Source of the DNA: Deltaproteobacteria bacterium UBA2385
GTDB lineage: Bacteria; Myxococcota_A; UBA796; UBA2385
Reading direction: 5' to 3'
Length of the DNA stretch: 15,161 nt
Assembly: GCA_002343455.1 (NCBI GenBank)
Contig: DDSR01000346.1
Span: 1-15,161 of the forward strand
This document shows, in pieces, positions 1-6,655 of this stretch. The notes beneath the pieces were generated by a model that was given only the letters and a program-made list of their open reading frames with translations, was not told the DNA's origin and made no database searches. Position 1 is the stretch's first letter; every line of letters begins with the position of its first letter. Made by a program: the position numbers and the translations under genes.

Positions 1-2827
1 CGAGAAGATGCTCTACGACAACGGCCAGCTCCTGGGCCTGTACGTGGACGCCTGGCTGTTGACCGGCAAGCCCTCCTACGAGCGGGTCGTCCGGCAGACC
101 GTCGGCTTCCTGCTCGACGAGCTGCGCGATCCCCAGGGAGGCTTCTGGTCGGCCCTGGACGCCGACAGCGAGGGCGAGGAGGGGCGCTTCTACGCCTGGA
201 CCCCCGAGCAGGTGCGCCTCGCCCTGGCGGGCAGTGAGGCCGGGCCGCGCTGGCTGGAGGTCTGCGAGCTGCTCCAGGTCAGCGCCGAGGGCAGCTTCGA
301 GCACGGCAGCAGCGTGCTCCGCCTGGAGCGGCCGCTGGACGATCTCTCGGCCTCGCAGCGCGAGCTGGTCGAGCGGGCCCTGCCGATCCTGCACCGGGCG
401 CGGGCCGCCCGGGTGCGTCCGGGCACCGACGACAAGGTGCTGACGGCCTGGAACGCGCTGGCCATCGGCCGCCTCGCCCGGGCCTCCTCGGCCTTCGACG
501 AGGAGGGCTGGTTCGAGGCGGCCGCCACCGCGGCGATCTTCCTGCTGGAGGAGCTGACGGTCGACGGGCGGCTGCTGCGCACCTGGAAGGGGGGCCGCGC
601 CCACACCCCGGCCTACGCCGACGACTACGCCTTCTTCATCCAGGCCCTGGTCGATCTCTACCAGGCGGGCCTGGACGAGGCCTGGCTGGTCGACGCGCTG
701 CGCCTCGCCGACCAGATGCTCGACCTCTTCTGGGACGCCGAGCAGGGCGGCCTCTTCTACACCGGCCGCGACGCCGAGCCGCTGATCACCCGCAGCAAGC
801 ACATGCTCGGCGGCGCCGAGCCCTCCGCCAACGGGGTCGCGGCCCTGGCCCTGGCCCGGCTGGCCCTGCTCTGCGATCGCCCCGATCTGCGCGAGAAGGC
901 CGAGCAGATCGCCCGCTGCTACCGGCCCCTGCTGGAGCAGGCCCCGCGCGTCCTGGGGGCCGAGGCCCTGGCCGCCGCCTGGCTGGTCGGGCCGACCCTG
1001 GAGCTCGGGGTGGTCGGCCCCTCCGACGCCCCCTTCGACAGCGAGGACACCCTCGCCCTGGTCGAGGTCTTCCGGCGCCGCTACCTGCCCTTCGGGCTGC
1101 TGGCGGTGCTCCCGCCCGACGCCGACGAGCAGCTCCTGGCCCTGCTGCCCTGGATGAAGGGCCGCCAGGGCCCTCGCCCGCGCGCCACCGCCTGGCTCTG
1201 CCAGGGCTCCTCCTGCCAGCTCCCCACCACCGATGCCGCGGCCCTCGGCCGGCAGCTCGACGAGCTGCTGCGCCCCGATCCGCAGCTCGCCTCGGGCCGG
1301 GTGGCGGCCCCCCCGCTCCCCGAGGACCCCGCCCTCTGGCTGAACGCCTCGCGGCCGGTCACCGCCGCTGAGCTGACCGGCCAGGCCGTCCTCTTGCACT
1401 TCTGGACCGCCGGCTGTGTCGCCTGCGCCCACCAGGCCGCCGAGCTGGCCTCGCTCCAGGCCCGCCTCGCCGACCGCCCGCTGGTGGTGCTGGGGGTCCA
1501 CGGGGCCCGCTTCCCGGCCAGCCGCTCGCCCGAGGCCGTCCAGCGGGCGATCGCCGCCCGGGGCATGGGCCACCCGGTCCTGCTGGACCCCGATCTGGAG
1601 CTGGCCCTGGCGCTCGGCGTGCGCGCCTGGCCGACCCTGGTCCTGCTCGACGGCCAGGGCCGGATCGCCTGGCGCCACGAGGGAGAGGTGCGCGCCGAGC
1701 AGGTCGAGGCCGCCATCCGGCCGGTGCTGGACGAGCTCCACGGGAAGCCGCTCGCCTCCCTCTCCGCCGCCCCGGCTGCGGTCGAGGGCCTGCTGCGCCT
1801 GCCCGGCAAGGTCCACCTCTTCCCCGACGCCGCCGCCCAGGTCATGGGCGAGGACCCCTTCGGCCCCGAGGCGCGGCTCTACATCGCCGACACCGGGCAC
1901 CACCGGATCCTCGAGGCCAGCCTCAGCCTGGGCGCGGACGGCTGGCCCCAGGCTCAGATTGTACGAACCTTCGGCAGCGGTGTCGAAGGCTTGCTGGACT
2001 CCCGCGCCAGCCTCGCCCGCTTCCGCTCCCCCCAGGGCCTCGCCCGCTCCGGCTCCCGCCTCTGGGTCGCGGACGCCGGCAACCACGCCTTGCGGGCCAT
2101 CGACCTCGACAGCGGCGCCGTCCGCACCATGGCCGGCACCGGCCGCCCCGCCCAGCCCGGCCCGGTCAACCGCCAGCCGCCTCGGGAGACCGATCTGCGC
2201 AGCCCCTGGGAGATCGCCATCGCCGGCAGCGAGTCCGGGATGCCCGGCGCCGGAGGGGATGGCGAGCTGGTCTTCATCGCCATGGCCGGCGCGCACCAGA
2301 TCTGGGTCTACCTGGAGGAGCAGGACCAGGTCGGCCCCTTCCTGGGCAGCGGGGTCGAGGACCACATCGACGGCGAGCCCCAGGAGGCCGCCCTGGCCCA
2401 GCCGGGCTCCTTGCTGGTCTTCGGCCGCTACCTCTTCTTCGTCGACGCGGAGACCGGCAGCGTGCGGGTCTTCGACTTCGCGGAGCGCCAGCTCGGCACG
2501 GTCATCGGGCGAGGCCTGGACGACTTCGGCGACGTCGACGGGGGGCCCGAGGAGGCCCGCCTCCAGCACCCCACCGGGCTGACGCTGGCCGACGGCGACC
2601 TCTTCGTGGCCGACACCTTCAACCACAAGATCAAGCGGGTCTCGCTGCAAGGGGGAGAGACCGGGACCCTGGCGGGAGGAGAGGGCCTGCTCTGCGAGCC
2701 GGGTGGCCTGACCGCCGCGGGGGAGTTCCTGATCGTCGCCGATACGCACCACCACGAGCTGAAGGTGGTCCGCATCGCCAGCGGCGAGCTGCGCACCTTG
2801 CGGATTTCTTCGGTGGACGAGGCCTGA
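1..2827 (+). CDS. YyaL/SPATA20-type protein fused to NHLRC2-like thioredoxin and NHL propeller (5' partial)
   Basis: The frame is open from base 2 and starts inside the family motif FEKMLYDN (E-K-M-L-Y-D-N visible), so the true start and the N-terminal DUF255 thioredoxin domain lie left of the window. Residues are counted from the Met at base 8. Residues 1-430 are the alpha/alpha-barrel part of YyaL/SPATA20: SALDADSEGEEG near 48, DKVLTAWN at 142-149, AYADDYAF at 202, and a C-terminal WLCQGSSCQLP with C398 and C403. Residues about 443-585 form a second thioredoxin of NHLRC2 type (WLNASRP lead-in, CVAC active site at C470/C473, GVHGARF, WPTLVLLD). Residues about 600-937 are NHL repeats (YIADTGHHRI, WVADAGNHAL, FVADTFNHKIK). 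YyaL proteins usually end after the first module, so this is a fusion. Its reaction is unknown. Inferred role: redox or protein-quality functions joined on one chain. There is no stop or frame break at the joint. Confidence 0.9.
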   Translation, partial: EKMLYDNGQLLGLYVDAWLLTGKPSYERVVRQTVGFLLDELRDPQGGFWSALDADSEGEEGRFYAWTPEQVRLALAGSEAGPRWLEVCELLQVSAEGSFEHGSSVLRLERPLDDLSASQRELVERALPILHRARAARVRPGTDDKVLTAWNALAIGRLARASSAFDEEGWFEAAATAAIFLLEELTVDGRLLRTWKGGRAHTPAYADDYAFFIQALVDLYQAGLDEAWLVDALRLADQMLDLFWDAEQGGLFYTGRDAEPLITRSKHMLGGAEPSANGVAALALARLALLCDRPDLREKAEQIARCYRPLLEQAPRVLGAEALAAAWLVGPTLELGVVGPSDAPFDSEDTLALVEVFRRRYLPFGLLAVLPPDADEQLLALLPWMKGRQGPRPRATAWLCQGSSCQLPTTDAAALGRQLDELLRPDPQLASGRVAAPPLPEDPALWLNASRPVTAAELTGQAVLLHFWTAGCVACAHQAAELASLQARLADRPLVVLGVHGARFPASRSPEAVQRAIAARGMGHPVLLDPDLELALALGVRAWPTLVLLDGQGRIAWRHEGEVRAEQVEAAIRPVLDELHGKPLASLSAAPAAVEGLLRLPGKVHLFPDAAAQVMGEDPFGPEARLYIADTGHHRILEASLSLGADGWPQAQIVRTFGSGVEGLLDSRASLARFRSPQGLARSGSRLWVADAGNHALRAIDLDSGAVRTMAGTGRPAQPGPVNRQPPRETDLRSPWEIAIAGSESGMPGAGGDGELVFIAMAGAHQIWVYLEEQDQVGPFLGSGVEDHIDGEPQEAALAQPGSLLVFGRYLFFVDAETGSVRVFDFAERQLGTVIGRGLDDFGDVDGGPEEARLQHPTGLTLADGDLFVADTFNHKIKRVSLQGGETGTLAGGEGLLCEPGGLTAAGEFLIVADTHHHELKVVRIASGELRTLRISSVDEA

Positions 2828-2884
2828 GGGAGACGATTTTTCTTGCGCGGCTTGTTCAGGTGTGTAGAGGGTTTGTGAAATCTC

Positions 2885-2900
2885 GGTCGAACCTTCGACC
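2885..2900. promoter_or_regulatory. Perfect 7-bp inverted repeat upstream of the DUF4397 lipoprotein gene
   Basis: GGTCGAA and TTCGACC are exact reverse complements separated by CC, ending 18 bases before the ATG at 2919 and just upstream of its GGAG ribosome binding site (2909-2912). No T-run follows, so it is not an intrinsic terminator for the preceding gene. It could be an operator, or an mRNA hairpin near the ribosome binding site. The rest of the 91-base gap holds a T5 run at 2837-2841 without a stem and no convincing -35/-10 pair. Confidence 0.35.
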
Positions 2901-2918
2901 AAACCTCTGGAGCCCCCA

Positions 2919-4445
2919 ATGAGCATCTCCTCCCTGACCCTGGCCCTCTCTCTGCTGATCGCCTGCAACGGCGGCAAGGACGACGACACCGGCACCGGTG
3001 ACGGCGGTGCCGGCGACGGCGGCACCGATGACGGCGGCATGACCGACGGCGGCACCGGCGACGGCGGCACCGGCGACGGGGGCACCACCGGCGATGGTGG
3101 CGCCGCCGAGTCGGCCCGCGTTCGTGTCCTGCACGGCTCGCCCGACGCCCCCGCCGTGGACATCTGGGTCGCCGGCTCGGGCTCGGCCGCCGTCACCGGC
3201 CTCGCCTTCGGTGAGGTCACCGGCTTCCTGGACCTGCCGGCCGGCAGCTACGACTTCCAGGTCAAGGTCTCGCCCTCGACCGCCAGCGACGAGCCGGTCT
3301 TCTCTACCGGCCCGCTCGAGCTCTCCGAGGGCGTCGAGGTGACGGCCCTGGCGGCCGGCCTGGTCGGCTCCTCCGACTCCGCCGACAGCTTCCGCGTGCT
3401 GCCCCTGGTCGAGAACTGGACCGCCTCCGAGGCGGACAGCTTCCGGGTCCGCATCGTGCACGCCGGCGCCGACGCGCCCCCCGTCGCCCTGGACGTGGGC
3501 AACGACGGCAGCCCCGAGCTCACCGACTTCGGCCTCTTCGGCGACACCGAGGCCGTGGCCCCCGGCGGCATCAGCCTCCCCGCCGACACCGACCTGCAGA
3601 TCGGCGTCTGGGCCGGCGACCCCCTGGGTCGGGTGACGGCCTTCACCATCCCCGCGCTGCCGGAAGGGACCGAGGTCCTGGTCGTCGCCGGCGGCTTGCT
3701 CGGCCGCGGCGGGCACGAGGCCAACGGCTTCCAGCTGATCGCCGTGCCGGGCGAGGGCAGCAGCCTCTCCATCGGCCAGAACCCCAAGGTCTACGCCCTG
3801 CACGGCTCGTCGGACGCGCCTTCGGTCGACATCTTCGCCGGGGAGTCCAAGCTGGTGGAGGACGCCTCCTTCGGCGACCTCGCCGGCCCCGTTCAGGTGC
3901 CCCCGGGCAGCTACACGCTGGACTTCTTCGGGACCTCGACCTCGGACGACCGGCCCGACGGGGCCCCGGCGGCCTCGCTCGACACCGGCAGCCTGGCGGC
4001 GGGACAGACCTACCTCGCCATGGCCAACGGCTTCCTGGGCGGCGCCCCCGAGTTCCAGCTCCTGGCCCTGGCCGACGGCTTCGACCGCGACGACAGCGAG
4101 AACGTGCGCGTTCGGGTGGTGCACGGCTCGCCGGACGCCCCGACCGTCGAGGTCGGCCCGGTGGTCTCGGGCCAGGTCAGCAGCCTGGGCGCCTTCGCCT
4201 TCGGCCAGGACAGCGGGGCTGAGGGCCTCTCCATCGGCACCGGTCCCCTGACCGTCGGCCTCGCGCTGGAGGGCACCACCGCCCCCGTCGTGCGCTTCGA
4301 CCTGGACCTGACCGGCTTCGACGGCGCCCGCGTCTTCGCGATCGCCTCGGGGGCCCTGCTGACCTCGGGCGCGGCCGGCTTCCGCCTGCTCATCGTGGAC
4401 ACCACCACCGAGCCCTGGGCCGTCATCCCCGTCTTCCCCAACTGA
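2919..4445 (+). CDS. Outer-surface lipoprotein with four DUF4397 domains
   Basis: The 508-residue product has a lipoprotein signal peptide with lipobox L-I-A-C (Cys16), followed by Asn, so outer-membrane sorting is likely. A Gly/Asp/Thr-rich linker (about residues 19-64) leads to four tandem DUF4397 domains at about 67-166, 175-277, 289-388 and 396-505. Each opens with a variant of RVxHGSPDAPxVD (VRVLHGSPDAPAVDIW, VRIVHAGADAPPVALD, VYALHGSSDAPSVDIF, VRVVHGSPDAPTVEV). DUF4397 domains are beta-sandwich-like modules of exported bacterial proteins with no assigned activity, so a structural or ligand-binding surface role is only inference. The start is well fixed: GGAG lies 6 bases upstream, and the upstream frame has no ATG, GTG or TTG before a TAG at 2865. 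The n-region has no Lys or Arg. The anion transporter gene follows after 20 bases. Confidence 0.9.
   Translation: MSISSLTLALSLLIACNGGKDDDTGTGDGGAGDGGTDDGGMTDGGTGDGGTGDGGTTGDGGAAESARVRVLHGSPDAPAVDIWVAGSGSAAVTGLAFGEVTGFLDLPAGSYDFQVKVSPSTASDEPVFSTGPLELSEGVEVTALAAGLVGSSDSADSFRVLPLVENWTASEADSFRVRIVHAGADAPPVALDVGNDGSPELTDFGLFGDTEAVAPGGISLPADTDLQIGVWAGDPLGRVTAFTIPALPEGTEVLVVAGGLLGRGGHEANGFQLIAVPGEGSSLSIGQNPKVYALHGSSDAPSVDIFAGESKLVEDASFGDLAGPVQVPPGSYTLDFFGTSTSDDRPDGAPAASLDTGSLAAGQTYLAMANGFLGGAPEFQLLALADGFDRDDSENVRVRVVHGSPDAPTVEVGPVVSGQVSSLGAFAFGQDSGAEGLSIGTGPLTVGLALEGTTAPVVRFDLDLTGFDGARVFAIASGALLTSGAAGFRLLIVDTTTEPWAVIPVFPN
2979..3101 (+). repeat. Degenerate Gly/Asp/Thr-rich tandem repeat encoding the lipoprotein linker
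   Basis: This stretch is built from repeated GGC-ACC-GGC-GAC-like codon blocks giving TGDGG, AGDGG, TDDGG and MTDGG units of about 5 residues. It acts as a flexible acidic spacer between the lipidated Cys16 and the first DUF4397 domain. Similar tethers are common in myxobacterial-type lipoproteins. Repeated 12-15 base units could change in number by slippage, but always in multiples of three here, so length rather than frame would vary. Confidence 0.7.
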
Positions 4446-4453
4446 GCCTCGTG

Positions 4454-4459
4454 TAGGCT
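4454..4459 (+). promoter_or_regulatory. Possible -10 element for a leaderless transcript of the SLC13-type gene
   Basis: TAGGCT fits TAnnnT and ends 6 bases before the ATG at 4466, where a -10 box would sit if transcription started at the start codon. No Shine-Dalgarno sequence precedes this ATG, which favours leaderless expression or read-through from the lipoprotein gene. There is no recognisable -35. A similar arrangement occurs at 14502 before the ABC-F gene. Confidence 0.3.
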
Positions 4460-4465
4460 CTGCGG

Positions 4466-5884
4466 ATGCAGCGCCTGCACCTCGGGAAGCTCCTGGCCGG
4501 ACCGTCGCTCGCCCTCCTCGTCGGAGCGGCGGGCCACGCGTCCGGCCTTCCGGCGTTGGCCGCCTGGACCGCGGCGATCACGGCCCTGTGCGCGACCTGG
4601 TGGATCCTGGAGCCGATCCACATCAGCGCCACCTCGATCATCCCCTTCGCGGCCTTCCCGCTGCTTGGGGTGCTCGACGAGAAGCAGGTGGCCACCTCCT
4701 ATGGCCACCCGCTGGTGATGCTGCTGATGGGCGGCTTCATGCTCTCGACGGCGATGAGCGCCAGCGGGGCGCATCGCCGGGTCGCGATCTGGCTGGTGAA
4801 GTTGATCGGGGGCGGGCGGCGCCGGCTGGTGCTGGGCTTCATGCTGGCATCGGCCCTCTGCAGCATGTGGATCAGCAACACCGCTACCGTCTTGATGCTG
4901 CTGCCGGTGGCCCTTGCGGTCATCGACGCCGAGCCCGAGCCCGACGGGCTCGCCGCCCCTCTGCTGCTCGGCATCGCCTGGGCCGCCAGCGTCGGGGGCA
5001 TGGCCACGCCGATCGGCACCCCCCCGAACATCATCCTGCTGGGGGTCTACCAGGAGAGCACCGGCGTCCACGTCAGCTTCCTGGACTGGATGCGGATCGG
5101 CCTGCCGGTCGTCGTCCTGCTGCTGCCGGTGGCCTGGGCCATCCTGGCCCTGCCGATGCGGGACGGCCCCGTGGCCCCCATCCCCGCCCAGGGGCCCTGG
5201 CGTCGGCACGAGCGGCGGGTCCTGGCCCTCTTCGTGCTGACCGCCCTGGCCTGGACCTTCCGCACGGCGCCCTTTGGCGGCTGGGCCGGGGCCCTGGCCC
5301 TGAAGGGGGTCGAGGACGCCACGGTGGCCTTCTCGGCCCTGGCTCTGCTCTTCGTCCTGCCCTCGGGCGACGGGCCCCGGCAGAGCGGCGCGCGCGAAGG
5401 CTCCGACCGCCTGCTCTGCTGGGAGGAGGCCCGGCAGGTGCCCTGGGGCCTGCTGCTGCTCTTCGGCGGCGGCATCGCCATCGCCAAGGCCTTCGACAGC
5501 TCCGGCCTGGGCGCCATCATGGGAGAGGCCCTGGCCGGCATCGCCGCGCTGCCGGTGCTGCTGATGACCCTGGCCCTCTGCCTGGGCGTCACCTTCCTCA
5601 CCGAGGTGACCAGCAACACCGCCACGACCGCCCTGCTGATGCCGGTCCTGGCCGCCGCCGCGCTCGCCGCGGGCCTGGAGCCGGCGATCCTAATGGTGCC
5701 CGCCGCGCTCAGCGCCAGCTGCGCCTTCATGCTCCCGGTCGCCACCGCGCCCAACGCCATCATATACGGCACCGATCGGGTCCCGATCCGCTTCATGGCC
5801 CGGCGCGGGCTCGCCCTCAACGTCTTGGGCGCCGTGGGCATCGCCGGGGTCTGCTCCCTCCTGCTGCGGGGAGGCCTGGGCTGA
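4466..5884 (+). CDS. SLC13/DASS-family anion (dicarboxylate/sulfate) symporter
   Basis: The 472-residue polytopic inner-membrane protein belongs to the divalent-anion:sodium symporter family (CitT, SdcS, VcINDY relatives). Family knowledge says such proteins couple sodium or cation flow to uptake of C4-dicarboxylates, citrate or sulfate; the exact substrate cannot be read here. The two inverted half-repeats each carry the ion- and substrate-binding Ser-Asn-Thr motif: MWISNTAT (S137-N138-T139) and TEVTSNTATT (S383-N384-T385). Residues 180-190 (ATPIGTPPNII) and the family signature at about 417-433 (ASCAFMLPVATAPNAII) match as well. The length is normal. The N-terminus has Arg and Lys (MQRLHLGK), typical of an inside-facing end. 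The start has no obvious Shine-Dalgarno sequence, with 20 bases after the preceding stop. The gene ends 2 bases from the stop of the convergent gene. Confidence 0.92.
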   Translation: MQRLHLGKLLAGPSLALLVGAAGHASGLPALAAWTAAITALCATWWILEPIHISATSIIPFAAFPLLGVLDEKQVATSYGHPLVMLLMGGFMLSTAMSASGAHRRVAIWLVKLIGGGRRRLVLGFMLASALCSMWISNTATVLMLLPVALAVIDAEPEPDGLAAPLLLGIAWAASVGGMATPIGTPPNIILLGVYQESTGVHVSFLDWMRIGLPVVVLLLPVAWAILALPMRDGPVAPIPAQGPWRRHERRVLALFVLTALAWTFRTAPFGGWAGALALKGVEDATVAFSALALLFVLPSGDGPRQSGAREGSDRLLCWEEARQVPWGLLLLFGGGIAIAKAFDSSGLGAIMGEALAGIAALPVLLMTLALCLGVTFLTEVTSNTATTALLMPVLAAAALAAGLEPAILMVPAALSASCAFMLPVATAPNAIIYGTDRVPIRFMARRGLALNVLGAVGIAGVCSLLLRGGLG

Positions 5885-5891
5885 GCTCAGC
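5880..5891. terminator. 12-bp perfect palindrome at a convergent gene junction; possible bidirectional terminator
   Basis: GCTGAGCTCAGC is its own reverse complement and contains the TGA stop of the transporter gene (5882-5884) and, on the other strand, the stop of the convergent gene (5887-5889). No U-tract is present on either side, so a classical intrinsic terminator is not supported. Part of the symmetry follows from facing TGA stops. A very similar element lies at the other convergent junction (8375-8389). Confidence 0.25.
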
Positions 5892-6582
5892 GCTTCTTGT
5901 CGCTGAACTCCAGGACCAGGTCCACGACATCCTCGCTGCGCCGCCCGTCGACGCGGGCCGGCTGGAAGGGGGTCCGCGTCAGCAGCGCAGCGGCGTAGGT
6001 GGCCAGGGCCTCGGGGCAGTCCAGGACCCCGCTCTCGAGCACCAGCCCCTCGCTGCTCACGCGGACCTGCATGGCGCATGGCGCGGCGGCCAGGCCGGCC
6101 TTGCGGGCCGACTTCGGCAGGACCAGGGGGATCGGCTTGTGGGGCCGGGCGGGCGAGGCCAGCTTCAGCCCGGCCTGACCCTCGTGATCGGCGTGCTCGG
6201 GGCCCGGATCGATCTCCGCCCAGAGCGAGACCGAGCCCAGGGTCTGGTTGGTTCGCTGGACGAAGAGCAGCTCGGCGGTCGAGGCCTCGGCCTTCCCAGC
6301 GGGCTGGAAGCGCCAGGCCGCTGCGGCCTCCAGCGCGGCGGCCTGCATCGGCGCGGGGCAGTCGAGCGCCTCGAAGCCGGCCGCGCCATCGGCCTCCAGC
6401 CGGACGCGCAGGGCGCAGACCAGGCGCTCAGAGGGGGGGCCGTACTCGGGCGACTGAGGGGGCAACGCGAAGGCGGTCACCTGAAAGGGCGAAGGATCCG
6501 CGCTCAAGGGCACCGGCGCCTGGAGGAGGGTCCCGGCTTCGGCCGCATGGAGAGGAGCCTGGAGGAGCAGGTAGGTGATCAT
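5887..6582 (-). CDS. Exported protein with two TonB C-terminal-like domains
   Basis: The 231-residue product starts at an ATG read from 6582, with AGGGG five bases upstream. MITYLLLQAPLHAA resembles a short signal peptide without Lys or Arg. Two repeats follow that look like TonB-C folds: about residues 50-96 (VCALRVRL, LDCP, AAWRFQPA) and 164-226 (PCAMQVRV, LDCP, PFQPARVDGRRSED, VVDLVLEF). The family pattern is V-x-V-x-V, G-x-V, a helix, then xxFxPA. Both repeats carry a Cys pair (C56/C75 and C169/C189), which suggests a disulfide in each. True TonB has an N-terminal membrane anchor and a Pro-rich arm to work with ExbB/ExbD; neither is seen, so an energy-transducing role is doubtful. A periplasmic binding or accessory role is inference. 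In-frame start codons further upstream (for example a TTG) would add an Arg-containing n-region and cannot be excluded. Confidence 0.75.
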   Translation of the reverse strand: MITYLLLQAPLHAAEAGTLLQAPVPLSADPSPFQVTAFALPPQSPEYGPPSERLVCALRVRLEADGAAGFEALDCPAPMQAAALEAAAAWRFQPAGKAEASTAELLFVQRTNQTLGSVSLWAEIDPGPEHADHEGQAGLKLASPARPHKPIPLVLPKSARKAGLAAAPCAMQVRVSSEGLVLESGVLDCPEALATYAAALLTRTPFQPARVDGRRSEDVVDLVLEFSDKKR

Positions 6583-6655
6583 GGCGCCCCTGGTATTCCA
6601 AAAAACCTGCAAGGCTCGATCTCGCGTGCCATTGTGATCAAAACCTGGAGTACCC
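6583..6655. promoter_or_regulatory. Divergent promoter region between the TonB-like gene and the TSP3 protein gene
   Basis: These 73 bases separate two start codons facing away from each other and are clearly more AT-rich than the surrounding genes (an A6 run at 6600-6605, TTGTGATCAAAA at 6633-6644). Promoters for both genes must lie here or in the opposing gene. GGTATTCC and GGAGTACC near the two ends are inverted with one mismatch. TTGTGATCAAAA is close to a palindrome and might be an operator. I could not assign -35/-10 boxes. The plus gene has GGAG at 6647-6650. Confidence 0.5.

Noticed and set aside
2831..2845. T-run (TTTTT) after the fusion gene as a possible intrinsic terminator
   Set aside because: No convincing GC-rich stem lies directly upstream of the T-run.
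2979..3101. Phase-variable repeat in the lipoprotein linker
   Set aside because: The units are multiples of three and degenerate, so changes would alter length but not frame; there is no sign of on-off switching.
2856..4124. Minus-strand open frame antisense to the DUF4397 lipoprotein
   Set aside because: Gly/Ala/Val-rich mirror of the repeated linker and domain codons; no start signal or homology visible.
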